Assembly: GCF_040802235.1 (NCBI RefSeq)
Contig: NC_133165.1
Coordinates: 13,487,623 to 13,551,622 of the forward strand
Source of the DNA: Manis javanica
Taxonomy: Eukaryota; Chordata; Mammalia; Pholidota; Manidae
Reading direction: 5' to 3'
DNA length: 64,000 nt
The notes under the pieces were generated by a model, which saw only the letters and a program-made list of their open reading frames with translations, was not told the origin of the DNA and ran no database searches. Numbering within the stretch: position 1 is the stretch's first letter; every line of letters starts with the position of its first letter. The position numbers and the translations under genes were made by a program. Of the stretch, positions 1-12,675 are shown piece after piece.

Positions 1-472
1 ATAGATTATTTTCTAAAATATTTCTCATTTTTTAGATACTTTTACTTCCAGACTGCACGTATCTTGAAAAGAAGGAAATCTACTAGGTTTATTCATATAT
101 TTATGACATTTTCCAAAATATTTTCTCAATATATTTGTTAGAAACAAAGTTTAAAGATCATAATTTTCCAAACAAAATAGCATAAAAATATAGGTTGCCA
201 AGAAACAAACAATAGAATTATTACATAAAAGTAGCTAATTTTAGAGATAAGACTGATTCAAATTTAACTATATTTCTAATGATTCCTAGCTTCCAGACAG
301 AAAGCTTGCATAGGTCAAAAAAAGTCTTTGCAAGGAAAGAAACTAAGATTAGGCAATTAACCTTTTAATCCACTAAATAGTTCAAATTCCCTTCATTTCA
401 ATGTTAGGAAGGCAGCACAAAGATAATTATTAAAGTTTAAGGGAATGTTTGACAGAGAAAGAATATGGTGAA
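1..472. other. Unassigned AT-rich intergenic DNA
   Basis: I recognise no gene, RNA or repeat here. Confidence 0.5.
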
Positions 473-475
473 GTG

Positions 476-518
<43 letters not shown>

Positions 519-520
519 AT
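473..520. repeat. (TG)n microsatellite
   Basis: A TG dinucleotide run of about 20 units with flanking TGTATG imperfections. Confidence 0.95.
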
Positions 521-1449
521 AAATCTGATAATAAAAAGTAAGAAAAGACAAAGGCTGTGTGAGGAGATATTAAAACACTCTAAAAGGATACATATTTTTT
601 ATAAAGGTTGAATTTAAGGTCATTATTTTTATACCCAATAATTTAAGGTGGTGATGAGTATTATATCCTGGATTATTATATAAGGAAATACACATTACAC
701 TTGGGAAAACCAAAATACCCAATTATTTAATAGAATTAAATTAAGACATATGTTCAATGATGACCTAGGGCAGAATTAAGGCACATGCTGTACTTTTGCA
801 AGGGGTGTAAGAAGAAGATGGATACATCAGATTTTGTCAACACAAAGTATCAGAATCTTCAAGCTTTTATCAAATAGAAGATTTGTTTTTTAGCTTAGGT
901 AGATCTCAAACAAGAAATTTTCAAACTAAAATAATTTTTAAAATTCCATTTTTATCCCCTATAATACAAAGACTAATATTAGTTTAAAAAACTAGGATAT
1001 TGATTATCTCACATAAGATGACATCCAGAGGAAAAGCAAACCCCACTTTGGTTTATTCAAGAGCACAGTGACATTATTCAAGGATCATTTTGAGATTATT
1101 TTTTTCTCAATTTTTTGTGTTTCCATCCTTCTTACTGTCTTCAAGTTCAGGCTGATAGTAAGAAGGCTGCATAGTTTCCAAATGTTGGATCTAGATCCGG
1201 CAGTCCAGCTAGAAAGAATGTAAAACGCCTCTCTCAGTGGCTTTTTTAAAGGTAAGAATATTTTCCCCAGAATCCTCCACATTTCTTCTGACATTTCATT
1301 GGACAGAATGGCCACACCTTTCTTGGCACAAATCTCTAGCAAACGGTAGTATCACACCACATGGCTAGATTATTCATTTTGGATAGAATGGATTTTGGAG
1401 AGCTAACTCTGGTATACTATATGTTATATCTTATATCTCAGCACATACA
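521..1449. other. Unassigned AT-rich intergenic DNA
   Basis: An 85-codon open frame on the minus strand (1,085-1,342) is the only notable feature. It matches no family I know, and I see no promoter or splice context. Confidence 0.5.
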
Positions 1450-1610
1450 GCATTCATTATTTCATTTATTCAATAAGAATTTCTTAGGTATCTACTACGT
1501 GTCACTAGAGATACAGTAGTGGATAGTGCAGTCATTGGTTCTGATTTCATGCAGCTAACAGTTTAGCTGGAAAGATAAATAGTTTCTTTAAATTTTGGAA
1601 ATAACTGAAT
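1450..1610 (-). repeat. L2 3'-end fragment
   Basis: The text from the ttcattcaataag-like start through 'acagtagtggatagtgcagtc' to 'gcagctaacagtttagctgg' follows the antisense of the L2 3' end. Diverged; edges are approximate. Confidence 0.45.
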
Positions 1611-1624
1611 GCCTAAATTTTAAA

Positions 1625-3905
1625 AATATACTATTGCATCTGACAAAACATATGCCAAATCTATATGAGGAAAACTACAAAACTCTGATAAAAATAATTA
1701 AAAACTAAACAAATGGAGGGATCGTCTATATTCATGTATAAAAGACTCAATATTGTCAAGATGTCAATTCTTTCCAATTTGATCTACATACTCAATGCAA
1801 TTCCAATCAAAATCCCAAAAAGTTATTTTGTAGATATCAAAAAACTAATTCTAAAGTTTATATAAAGATCTAGAATAGCCAATACAATCTGAAAGAAGAA
1901 TAAACGTGGAGGACTGACATTGCCTGACTCCAAGATTTATAAGAAATCTAGAGTAATCAAGACAGTATGGAATTGGTGAAAGAACAGACATTTAGATCAA
2001 TGGAACAGAATAGAAATTCCAGGAATAGACCCACATGAGGTCAACCGATCTTTGACAAAGGAACAAAGGCAATACAATGGGGCAAAGATAGTGCCTTCAA
2101 CAAATGGTGCTGGAACAACCATATATCCATACACAAAGAAATTAATTTAGACAAAGATCTTATATCATTTACAAAAATTAACTCAAAATCATGGACTTAA
2201 ATGTAAAATACAAAACTGTAAAACTCCTAGGAGATGATGTAGGAGAAAATCTAGATGATCTTCGGTATGCTGATGATTTTAGATACAACATCAATGGCAT
2301 GCTCCATGAAAGAAAAACTTTATGAACTTAACTTCATTAGTATTAAAAACTTCTGCTCTGCAAAAGACATTGTCAAGAGAATGAGATGACAGGCCACATA
2401 CTGGGAAAAATATTTGCAAAGACATACCAGATAAAGGATTGTTATCCAAAATATATAAAGAATTCTTAAACTCAACAAGAAAACAAGCAACCTGTCTAAA
2501 AAAATGGGTCAAAGATTTTAGTAGTCTCTTCACTAAAGAAGATAGATAGTAAATAAGCATTTAAAAATGCTTCACATCACATGTCATCAGAGAAATTCAG
2601 ACTAAAATGAGGTACTACTACCTATCTATGAGAAAGGCCAAAAATAAAAAACACCTACTCAAAGAACTGGTGAGATTATGGAGCAATAGGAACTGGAATG
2701 CAAAATGCCACTTCAGTAGACAGTTTGGCAGTTTATTACAGAACTGTTAAACATCTAACCATATGATCCAGCAATCATGCTCCTTGGTAGTTAGCCAAAT
2801 GGGTTGAAAACTATGTCCCACAAAAACCTGTACACAGATTTTTATAGCATTTTTATTAATAACTGACAAAACTTGGAAGCAACCAAGATGTCTGTCAGTA
2901 GATGAATAGATAAATACACTGCAGTACATTTGGACAATGGAGTACTATTCAGTGCTAAAAAGAAATGAGTGATCAAGTCAGGAAGACATGAAGGAACTTT
3001 ATATGTATATTTCTAAGTGAAAGAGGCCAACCTGGAAAGACTATGTACTGTATGATTTCGACTCTATGACATTCTGGAAAAGGAAAAACTATAGGAACAG
3101 TATAAAGATTAGTACAAAAACCACTAATTCAAAAAGATACACACAGTCCTATGCTTATCACTGAATTATTTACAATAACCAAGATATGGAAGCAACCTAA
3201 GTGCCCATTGATAGATGAATGGATAAAGATGGGGTACATATACAAAATAGAATATTAGTTTGCCATACAAAGGAATGAAATTTTGCTATTTACAACAACA
3301 TGGACGGACCTAGAGGGTATTATGCTAAGTGAAGTAAGTCAGAGAAAGACAAATACCATATGATTTTATTTATACTGAACATAGAATCTAAAAAACAAAG
3401 CAGTCAACAAACAAAACAGGAATAGACTCCAGTAAAGAGAACAGACTGGTAGTTGCCCTCAGGGAGAAGTGTAGGGGGATGGCTGAACTAGGTAAAGGGG
3501 ATAAAGAGGTACAAACATCCAATTATAAAATAAATTAGTCACAGGGATGAAAGTTTGTAAGAAATATAGTTAATAATATTGTAATATCTTTGTACATTCA
3601 CAGATGGCAACTACACTTATTGTGATGAGCATTTTTAATGTATATAATTGCCAAATCACTAAGTTGTATAATTGAAACCAATACAATACTGTATATCAAC
3701 TATATTTAGATTAGTGTATATATATGTAAATGAGTGGTTCCAGGGGCTAGTGGGAAGGGAGGTATGAATAGTCAGAGCACAGATTTTTAAGGCAGTGAAA
3801 CTATTTTCCTGTGTGACAGTACGGTAGATGCATGTCATTACACATCTATCAAAACACATAGAATGAACAACACCAAGAGTAAATCCCAATATGCACTGTG
3901 GACAG
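1625..3905 (+). mobile_element. Old L1 3' end (ORF2 C-terminal part and 3' UTR), interrupted by a second L1
   Basis: From 1,625 to 3,113 the sequence follows the downstream half of L1 ORF2. The landmarks are 'ggaacagaatagaaattccag', 'ccttcaacaaatggtgctgg' and 'catcaatggcatgctccatga'. The frame is broken by many stops and indels, so nothing intact is encoded. The element stops at 3,113 and resumes at about 3,724 with L1M-type 3' UTR text ('agtggttccaggggctagtg' through 'caacaccaagagtaa'). The 3,114-3,715 block is a later insertion. Confidence 0.85.
3114..3715 (+). mobile_element. L1 3' end inserted into an older L1 (L1MA-like)
   Basis: The block starts at 'ccactaattcaaaaagatac' and covers the ORF2 C-terminus ('ttatttacaataaccaagat', 'aacatggacggacctagagg'). 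It then covers a 3' UTR ending in the 'gtatatcaactatattta' signature of L1MA-type elements. AGATTAGT occurs at 3,106-3,113 just before the block and at 3,708-3,715 at its end, a plausible target-site duplication. The poly(A) tail is degraded. Confidence 0.75.
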
Positions 3906-3929
3906 CAAAATAGGCAGGAGACTGTGGAA

Positions 3930-4440
3930 AGTATTTCAAGATGAGGTAGTTGTCATATTATACAAAGCCTTGGAGGACATATTTAAAAATCTGGATATGA
4001 TTCCAGAAGCAATGTGAAAAGACATTGAAGGGTTTTAAGCATAGGAGGGACAGGATAAAAATGTGTATTTTAAAACAGTCCATCTAGCTACAATGCAAAG
4101 AAAGGGTTGCATGGGTGGTAGGAGCAGACATAGCCTAGTTAGGAAGCTATTGAAGTCATCCATGTGTTAGCTTAGACTAAAGTTGGGGGCATGGAGATGG
4201 AGAGAAATAGGTTGATTTGAAGGCTGCTTAGAGAAATGGAAGAAGAGCGTTGGTAATGGACCAGGTGTAGAGGGTTGGGAAAATGAACAACAGGCATGAT
4301 GCCCAAGTTTCTGACTTGAGCAATTGGGTAGATTCCTAGGGAACCTGGAAGGAAGAGTGGATATGGGATATGCTGCCACTTTTGAATATGTTGAGTTTAA
4401 CAATCCTATGAAAGGTCCAAAGGGAAATGTCAAGTAAATA
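3930..4440 (-). mobile_element. L2 LINE fragment (antisense)
   Basis: Antisense L2 3' ORF2 signatures are present: 'gacattgaagggttttaagc', 'agttaggaagctattgaag' (antisense of 'caatagcctcctaactggtc') and 'aatatgttgagttt'. It is strongly diverged and has no intact frame. Open frames on the minus strand here are decayed LINE coding sequence. Confidence 0.75.
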
Positions 4441-4674
4441 ATATCAAATCAGATACATTGTTTCAGAGCCTAATAAAGGGGAAAATAGATGGGAGTTATG
4501 AGCCTGTAAGTCACTGACTAGAGATCGTGAGAGAAGTCATGAGAGAAAAAACGGGATAGACCTTCATTCTCTTAGTCACAGTGACCTAGGAGTCTCCAGT
4601 TCCACAGCACACAATGATAGGATGTTTATAAAAAATCACATTTTATATATAATTTATAATTATGGCATATTCTT

Positions 4675-5105
4675 TTTTTTAAATTTTTTAAGGTATTATT
4701 GATATACATTCTTATGAAGGTTTCACATGAAAAAACAATGTGGTTACAACATTTACCCATATTATCAAGTCCCCCCCATACCCCATTGCAGTCACTGTCC
4801 ATCAGTGTAGTAAGATGCCACAGATTCACTATTTGCCTTCTCTGTGCTACACTGTTTTCCCCCTGACCCCCCACACCATGTGTGCTAAACATAATACCCC
4901 TCAGTCCCCTTCTCCCTCCCTCCCCACCAGCCCTCTCACACCCCTCCCCTTTGGTAACCACTAGTCCCTTCTTGGAGTCTGTGAGTCTGCTGCTGTTTTG
5001 TTCCTTCAGTTTTGCTTCATTGTTGTACTCCACAAATGAGGGAAATCATTTGGCACTTGTCTTTCTCCGCCTGGCTTATTTCACTGAGCATAATATCCTC
5101 CAGCT
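4675..5105 (-). mobile_element. Young 5'-truncated L1 3' end, inverted
   Basis: It begins on the plus strand with a poly(T) (the reverse of the tail). The L1 3' UTR and the last ORF2 codons follow, matching the 3' end of the full-length copy at 26.6-27.0 kb in antisense. Target-site duplications AATTATGGCATATTCTT (4,658-4,674) and AATTGTGGTATATTCTT (5,106-5,122) flank it and differ at two positions. At about 430 bp it is a typical 5'-truncated insertion. Confidence 0.92.
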
Positions 5106-5122
5106 AATTGTGGTATATTCTT

Positions 5123-5534
5123 GTGCTTAGGTAAGCCTTCTAGTAAAATGTTTCTAAATTTTATTTAGTTCATTGAGTCAAGGCTAAATCATTATCCAGA
5201 AAAACTTTTGTTATGATTTCCACTCTAGATATTTAATAAGATAGATTTTACCTGACGTGCAGGATGGACATTACTAGGCAAGCAAACCCCTTTCATAGAA
5301 TTGTATGTTACATTTTATAGAAAATATAAAAATTTGGCAATTATTACATGCTTTAAAAACATTGACAATTAAATGTAGTACCTAACAATAAAATATCTGC
5401 CTGTATGAAATAGAGAGGTTCATAAACACAAAAAATGGATACTTAAGTATTTTAGTTCCTATTTTTTGATTAATGTTTAATGCTTTGAAATATTTGATTT
5501 GACATGGGAAATGGGAAATTGGAAAATCTAGGAT
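5123..5534. other. Unassigned AT-rich DNA
   Basis: Nothing recognised. Confidence 0.5.
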
Positions 5535-5735
5535 TTGGAATCAAAGAATTCTAGGTTTGACTCCTGGCTTTGTTACTTAATAATTCTGACATTGAGTAAT
5601 CCATTTCACTCCCCTGAACTTATATTTACATGACTATAAATTGATACCTATCACAAAGGACTATTATGAAACTTAGAAACCCAGTATAGTGCCTTGTACT
5701 TAATAGATACTTAATAAACGATAGCTACAATTTTC
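5535..5735 (+). repeat. MIR SINE
   Basis: Shows the MIR core and 3' end: 'ttctaggtttgactcctggc', 'tgttacttaataattc' and 'acttaatagatacttaataaa'. Diverged. Confidence 0.7.
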
Positions 5736-6254
5736 ATTTATTTGCTTTTAAGATAGTTTAAGAGTAAATGATATATTTTCCACAATAACTTTCACAGTTT
5801 CCCTTAATATGCTCATGGTGTCTCTAAAGTCATACTTCCATTATCACCTTAATTAACCACAGAATCTCAGAACTGGAAGAAAACTTAAGTGTCTCATGCA
5901 GAATTATCTCTTCCAAAATAAAACTGTAGACAAATTTAATCTGAAAATTATGCTGTTTTTGTCCAAATATGCAAAATGAATACAAAACAGCTTTAGATAA
6001 GCATCAGTAAACAAGAAAGGATCATTAAAAAGTCAAGCAGTTATTTTAGGTCTTTAGAGTACTTCCACATGAAAGATAATTTTTTGCTATTTTAAATAAA
6101 AAGGAATGCATAAATGGTATCAGGAATTGTGCTGAAATAATTTTTAAGCATTTTTTTCCAACAAATGTGGAATTTTATTTGAAAAGGAAACAAATGTATT
6201 TTCACCCAAATCTCTTTTAACAGAGAAGTGTACCGAGGTCTTGAAAGTTAGGGG

Positions 6255-6470
6255 CTAAGATATAGGGGTGAAGCTTGAGGACTCTGGACCCAGATACTTG
6301 GATTTAAGTCTAGATTCTACTCCTGCAGTTGTCTAGATTTTAGGAAGCTACTTCACCCCTCTGAGGTTGTTTCCTCATTTCTAAAACATTAAATACCTAA
6401 CTCATGGTGATTGAACACTGAACAATATATGTAAAGAACTTAGAGTAATATGACACCTAAGTTTCTAAAT
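6255..6470 (+). repeat. MIR SINE
   Basis: Follows MIR in order: 'ctctggacccagatacttgg', 'cacccctctgaggttgtttc', 'ctcatttctaaaacattaaa' and 'atgtaaagaacttagagtaa'. Confidence 0.7.
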
Positions 6471-7759
6471 ATCATCTACTGTTGTAATATTATTAGTTAT
6501 TGTTATTATAAACAAAAATGAGAGACTCCTCCTGTTATCACCACTCAGCATTTCCCCAAAGACTGGTTCTCAGAACTCTACCTCCATAGAATGGTAACAG
6601 GTATTACGTGAAAGAAAAATTCAAAATAAAAAGAGATCCATAGATAATTATGGCAGGGAGACAGTTAAGCAAAGATAAACAGGTTTTCCTTTAGCAGAAA
6701 TTCTAGGAACCGCTCATATGTGACTGCATGTTACTCTCTAAGAGGTAGAAATAGAATTCAATGACTCCCAGACTGATTTTACAAAGCAACCCTACTTCCA
6801 CCAGAGCATCACACAGGACAAATATCCAGTGAAACAAACTTTGAAAATACTATGGGGATCCCACAACATTTCAGACCCTGCAGCATATTATCTCCCACTG
6901 ATAGGCAAAATAGTCTTAAACACATTTATTAAACAAATGATTTTAAGAAATATTAATCTTATTCTACTCAGTTAACATGCTAATGGATTAGTTCCTCTCT
7001 TTTCCTCTTATACCTATAGTACCCTTTAAACTGCCCATTTTTCATTTCCCCAAAAACGTAGTGTTACTTTTACCCAAGACCTATGTCTTTTACTTCTGTT
7101 ATCTTCCATAATTGAAGTCACACTTAAACACAGTGCAAACTCTATATTTAGACAAAGTATAGGTTGATGTCAGACAGAGAAAAACTGGAAGCACAGATTT
7201 AAATGAAAGAAAAGGAATGTTGGAGTTTAAAATTATGAAATGAGTGTGTGTTGATATGTAGCCTTGAAGCTGTTCCTAGCCACTTTATTTTTTTAAAGCC
7301 ACACTTAGATTGAATTTGATAGAATATATTGGTTTCAAGTACTTCCCTTAAAAAGTCCAACTTCAAACAGTTTTTGTTTCAACACAGTGAAATGATAATA
7401 GAGAAAAGTGGTTCTATTGCTTAGTTTAGTGTAGGAATGGAGGAAAAACGTTCTGTAGATGCTTCGATATATTTTCTAACTGAACTGTGATGCCCTGACA
7501 GTTGACAGAGATGGTCCATTTAAAAAGTTAGGTTTAATCCCACTAGCATGTTCAAAGATGGTAGGAAACAAATAATGCAGCACAATAACAATTATTAAAG
7601 GGAAAGTTGACCCAACTTGCCTTTTGTTGATTGTATAAAATAAGCTGGCTGATGAAATTATAGAGAAATAGCTCAGTTCCTTAGTTTATATCCAAAAATT
7701 AGACATTGCAACCAAACTACAAGTAAAAGAGATTATTTTCCAATTTTTCCTTCTTATGA
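6471..7759. other. Unassigned AT-rich intergenic DNA
   Basis: No gene or repeat family recognised over about 1.3 kb. Confidence 0.5.
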
Positions 7760-8460
7760 TGATTAGGTCTCTTTCATCATTTTTGGAAAATTTTCAGCCA
7801 TTTCTCTCTTTAATTACAAATTCTCCAATTGCCTCTTTTACCATCTCTTGAAACTTGAATTCGTTGTATCGTGGAACATCTCTCTCCATTAAATGTTGTG
7901 GTTGCATTTTCTCTAGTAGCTCCAGGCCTCTCTCCTGTTTACCACTTCTTCTAACCTTGTCTAATTGTTGTTTATTATGTCTTTACATTTTATTTCTAAT
8001 ATAAATCAGGGGATTTTTTTTTTATCCTAAAAGTTCCAGTCGGTTCTTTTTCAAATCAGACTTGTCAAATTGAACTATCAGAATTGATGGTTAAAAATAT
8101 TCTCTTTCTACCCCAAGCAATAACGACTATGTATTTTTAACCTTAAAAATTTAGTAATAATTCAAATATATTTAATAGCAAAGATAAGTTTTTCTTCTTC
8201 ATATTAATATCTATTTTTATGATAGTAAATACTTTAAGTTTTTAATGTGATCATTTCCATATCACCAGTTTTGATAGTCTGATTCCAGAGGTTGTTCTGT
8301 CTAATGACTCTCAGTGATAGTATTCCTGTCCCTGAATGTCTGGTGATTGTTGATGGTGAGCCCATATTCTTTGCAAATGTATCTGTGGAAATTCTTTGAT
8401 TTTAAAATGCATCCTTTAGACAGTGTTTGCTTTTCATCTGCCAGTTTCCTCTACTCACAA
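7760..8460 (-). mobile_element. Possible old L1 5' region (antisense), holding copy A of a local duplication
   Basis: T-rich text such as 'gtggttgcattttctctagt' and 'agttccagtcggttcttttt' is reminiscent of antisense L1M 5' sequence. The assignment is weak. Positions 7,985-8,102 recur at 11,581-11,697. Confidence 0.3.
7985..8102 (+). repeat. 117-bp local duplication, copy A
   Basis: Nearly identical (three substitutions and one T-run indel by eye) to 11,581-11,697, in the same orientation about 3.6 kb away. Confidence 0.9.
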
Positions 8461-8929
8461 GACAAGGCAGGTAAATAACTCTTCTGGCTACCTCTGAAAA
8501 ATATTTAGTTCCTTCACTGAGGCTGTCACTCTTGGAGTTGCCTGTCCTTTTACAAGGTTGTCTCCATCAAGTGTCTGCCTTCTTTGAACCAGGATTTGCC
8601 TCCTGTATTTAGAATAAGCGCTCCTTTAAATGCACAGATTCCAGAAGGTGGGAAACTCCTTGGTTTCTCCAAGAAATAAGTAACAGGGACAAGAGTGATA
8701 TAATCCCCATGGACCATAGAAAATATAACATATTTTATTAATCAATAGTAATTTGAATCTTATTTGGATTCTAATTTAAACAAACACAAACAAAACAGAA
8801 AAGCCAGACCATTTTTGGGAAATTTGAACCCTGCCTGGATGTTGTTAAGGAATTATGTTTATTTTTCCAGGGAGATACGGCATAATAACTGTATTTAAAT
8901 GAAGAAGCCTTATCTTTTAGAATAAAAAA
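8461..8929. other. Unassigned intergenic DNA
   Basis: Nothing recognised. Confidence 0.5.
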
Positions 8930-9130
8930 ACCAAAATATTTACAGATGGAATAGTATAGTGTCCTGGATTTGCTTTCAAAGAATATGTGGGGGAGGGATA
9001 GTGGATAGAGATATTAGTGAGATATAATGAGTCCTGAGTTGACAATTGTTCATCCCGGATGATGGGCTGATGAGGTTCCTTAGACATTCCCTCACTTTTG
9101 TGTATGCTGGAACATTTTTATTAAAAAAGG
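8930..9130 (+). mobile_element. L1M-type 3' end fragment
   Basis: 'tcctggatttgctttcaaag', 'agttgacaattgttcatccc' and 'cacttttgtgtatgctggaa' followed by an A-rich tail match a common old LINE 3' terminus. Family call from memory. Confidence 0.5.
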
Positions 9131-9459
9131 GAAGAAAAACAGAAAAGAAAGAAAGCCAGGCTCTAAGCATCTAGGGGGTGGGTAATAGCACCTAAATAAG
9201 CCAAATCTCAAAAACTGCTTTATGCCTTGTAGATTTATTTACTCCTGTTTATGGCCTCTGAAGAATTTCTTTACTTTCAAGCCAGGTCACCCATATGTTT
9301 GACAAAAATATTTCTTACACTGCATGCAGCCCTCCTGTGTCTGCTGTTCTGAGCAGCATCTCACTTACTGTCTGGTCTGCCAAACAAACGTCTCAAAAAC
9401 AGGTCTTGACAGACTCCCTCTCCAGTGGTCCAATAGAATTTTAAGACACTGACCTGACA

Positions 9460-9830
9460 CCTTCTCTCTCTCATGCTTCCTTCCATCAGTAACTGTGCCC
9501 TACAAATTCTATGTCCATGATCTCTCCTCATCTGCGCCCCTGAAACTTTCCATCTACACTATCACCATTCCAGTTGGATGCACTGCCTTCCCCCTTTCAC
9601 CCCTGCAAGCCTTCTCACCGGTGTTACCTCACTGCATCTGGGCCACCCTAATCCTTTTTTACACAGCAGCTTGGGACATCTTTCGATCAATGCAAATTGC
9701 ATTATATCAGCCCCCTGCTTTAAAAATCTTACTTTGCCTTGTTTAACCCGAGATTGTTGGTATAATACCTCAGCTGTGTTCCTGTCCTTGTGCTCTTCTA
9801 GCCAGCTTAGAATAAGTAATAGAAGCTCTA
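9460..9830 (+). mobile_element. L2 LINE fragment
   Basis: Diverged L2 3' ORF2 text: 'gcaaattgcattatatcagc' followed by 'ccctgctttaaaaatcttac' corresponds to the L2 'catgtcactcccctgcttaa' region. Open frames on both strands here are degraded repeat. Confidence 0.55.
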
Positions 9831-10884
9831 ATTCTGGTATCTTCTGAATCCTTAAACAGAAGCTGACTGTTGTGTAATGAATGACAAAAATCACCTGTAT
9901 TTTTTTATTTATTTACCTTTCAGGAAACAGTGCTTGAGAGTGTATATTTTATACATACAGTGTCTAATATTACTTGAGAGCATCTTTGCACAAGAACAAC
10001 AGTTTCTTGTAGATCTTTTCAATTCTTTTTCTTGTTTGTTTCCACAGAAAATTTGGGCCCCCAGCTCAGGACATACTTTTTCCTTCCTTCATGACACTGT
10101 TTAGAATCCTGAGGCTGTTTGCCATGACGAGAGGATTCCAACAGGGACTTGTCAGAGGCCACTGCATGCAGTTTGGTTGAGTATGAGATTGTGGGTGTGG
10201 ATTTTGTCCTGACATAGCATTTCTGCTAAATTACTACCAGTAGTTTGTGGCTGGTCTAACTGTTCAGGATTATCAAGTCCTGAAATATACTCTCTATTTG
10301 ATGTCTGGAGCACCCACAGAAGATACAGTATATACTTCCAACTCACTCTTTTCTTTTCAGATTCATTAACTGTCTCCAGTCATCTCTGTTATTTCCTTTC
10401 TCATCTCTCTGTTTCTTATTCTCTGTCTTAATTGTAGTTTTCTTTTTCAAAAGGGAAGGCATTTCTTCCCTTCATGTTTCTCATTTGTGATTCCACACAG
10501 AGCAAGTCCTATGAGATCATATTTTCCAAGAATGACCTAAGGATGATTCCATGGTTAAACTGATTTGAACCAGGTAGTTCTGTCCCTTTTGTCTTCTTTT
10601 ATGTGAGCTTCTGCAGATAATTCCTTCTGGAAAGCTCATATATTTTCCTGACATTACTGTTAAACCCCTTGATGATAAAATGAATATGTCTAATAATAAA
10701 TAAATAATAATTACAATTATCTTTTCCTATAATTTTAACAGAAGTTATCTGATTTAAGTAAGCATTTGTGCATAGATTTCCTTGAATTTTAAGTACAATT
10801 TGTATCTTCCTTTTCTTAGTTTTATGCATAGCTGGCCTTTTAAAAATATTTGCATAACACTTTTCTCATTTCAGAATTAGTTTG
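9831..10884. other. Unassigned AT-rich intergenic DNA
   Basis: Open frames of 64-76 codons at 9,877-10,829 show no recognisable domain. No repeat recognised. Confidence 0.5.
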
Positions 10885-11062
10885 TATAATACCTGCTAGA
10901 CCAGTGATTATCAAACATTAGTGTATATATGATGAATCATCTGCAGATCTTGTTAACATATAGATGCTAATTCAGTAAGTCCAAAGGACGTCTGAGATCC
11001 TGAATTTTTAACAAGCTCCTGGCAGACACTGATGCTACTAGTAGGCACTGTTCTTAGAATGG
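10885..11062 (+). repeat. MER5-type hAT DNA transposon fragment
   Basis: 'accagtgattatcaaaca', 'tctgcagatcttgttaacat', 'taattcagtaagtccaaagg' and 'gaatttttaacaagctcctg' follow the MER5 non-autonomous hAT consensus. Confidence 0.75.
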
Positions 11063-11154
11063 CACAGTGCTAGAAATAAAAACCACACGCGAGTGAAGAC
11101 CCGACTTCCTTGTTCACCCTGATGTCTGTTTTATCTACTATAGTTTCTATTACA

Positions 11155-11345
11155 TGCTTAGTTTTCAATATTTATTAAGAGGATAATGAACCCCCTGAAT
11201 CATTCACACGGCACTGTGAGAGGTTCATGGCAGACACAACTGTGCCCATTTTATAGACATCGCAAATGGTAAAGTGATTTGCCTGTAGATTACATAGTAA
11301 CAGAAGGATGGTTTAGTCTGATAGCCTAGTTTCTACTAATGAAGG
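11155..11345 (+). repeat. MIR SINE
   Basis: 'ttttatagacatcgcaaatg', 'taaagtgatttgcctgtaga', 'ttacatagtaacagaaggat' and 'gatagcctagtttctacta' follow the MIR body. Confidence 0.7.
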
Positions 11346-11580
11346 AAAGTAACTGCTTCATTCCCCTTTGGTCACTTATTTTTCTCTTGAAGATGTGAGA
11401 GGTTTCCAGCAATTTTTGGTATCTGTGCCTCTGCATTTGATTCCCAAGAGTTGCAGATGAAGTTGTCTAGGAATAAGCAAATTTATCTTTGATGTACTTC
11501 TATATCTACTCATGCCCAAATGCGCTTGTAAAGTCAGCCTGCATTTCCCGGAGGCCAGTTGGGCCTGTTGCTGTGGAAAT

Positions 11581-11697
11581 ACATTTTATTTCTAATATAA
11601 ATCAGGGTATTTTTTTTTATCCTAAAAGTTCCAGTCGGTTCTTTTTCAAATCAGACTTGTCAAATTGAACTATCAAAAATGATGGTTAAAAATATTT
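11581..11697 (+). repeat. 117-bp local duplication, copy B
   Basis: The second copy of 7,985-8,102. Its flanks differ from those of copy A on both sides, and no poly(A) or clear target-site duplication is seen. Confidence 0.9.
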
Positions 11698-12675
11698 CCA
11701 AAAATGATGTATCTTAGTAAATGAATGTAAAATTTGGGAATATCGCTTAAGAAGAAAAATGTAAAAAACAGGATTCTTTTAGCATCACCATATCGCTCTT
11801 CCTAAAAATAAAATCTGCACGGTACAAAAATTCAAGGACATAGTCACCTTGTTAAATTTGGCATTGCAAAGCAACGTTGTCAGGCAAGAACAAGAAGCTG
11901 TTCTGTCAAACACTGTGATTGATTTGGGGGCTGCTATTAGTACCTTCTGAAGTTGTGGGAGTAAATCATTTTCAAATGTTGGAAGCCAATTAACTGTAAT
12001 GAAATATAGTTGAATAACAATTAGTAATTCTACTTCAAGGTATAGTAATGGATAGAAAATAAACTTTTCAAAGAAGCACATTTATTGTGCAATTCTTTAA
12101 AAAAACACTTCAATTGTCAGGTCCCTTTGAGTCAAGGTATTCTAAATCACATTTTAGCAGGAATTCTGACAGCTGGGAAAAATCCACCTGCTGAGTTATT
12201 ATCTTTTAATTACCCAAATGAAGAATAAAGTAGAAAGCATGACAAATTTAAATAGGAAAAAAGGATATAAAGTTAAGAAAAATATCATTCATGCATTTTA
12301 AGAATAACTTAATTCTCCCACGTACAAGAGAAGAAAGCCACATTTGTCATTTACAAGTCTCCTTACCCCTTTTCCTTAACTCTAAAGAGAACAAATCTCA
12401 AGGAAATGCATGTGCCCTGTTGAGTAGAGTGGCCCGTGGAGATAATCTTGGAGAATGCATAGGAGACAAGAGGCAAGAAGAGAAATAAACCACTGGCTGA
12501 TTGTTCAAATATGAAAAGGAAGCATGACCTATGAGAGGAAGGGTGAGGCAGCCTGAAGATAGTGGTTGTGGAAATGGACGTGACAGCTGCCAAAGACAGA
12601 GAGTAGAGGTAATTAAAGTGGATTTCAAGGAGGTTTTACAAGGTGGCAGGTCTTGCAAGCCTCTTTTCCATCCCA
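11698..12675. other. Unassigned intergenic DNA
   Basis: Antisense and sense open frames of 65-98 codons occur, with no recognisable domain. No repeat recognised. Confidence 0.5.

Noticed and set aside
1085-1342. 85-codon minus-strand frame that looks somewhat protein-like
   Set aside because: No family recognised, no CpG or third-position signal, and no splice or promoter context.
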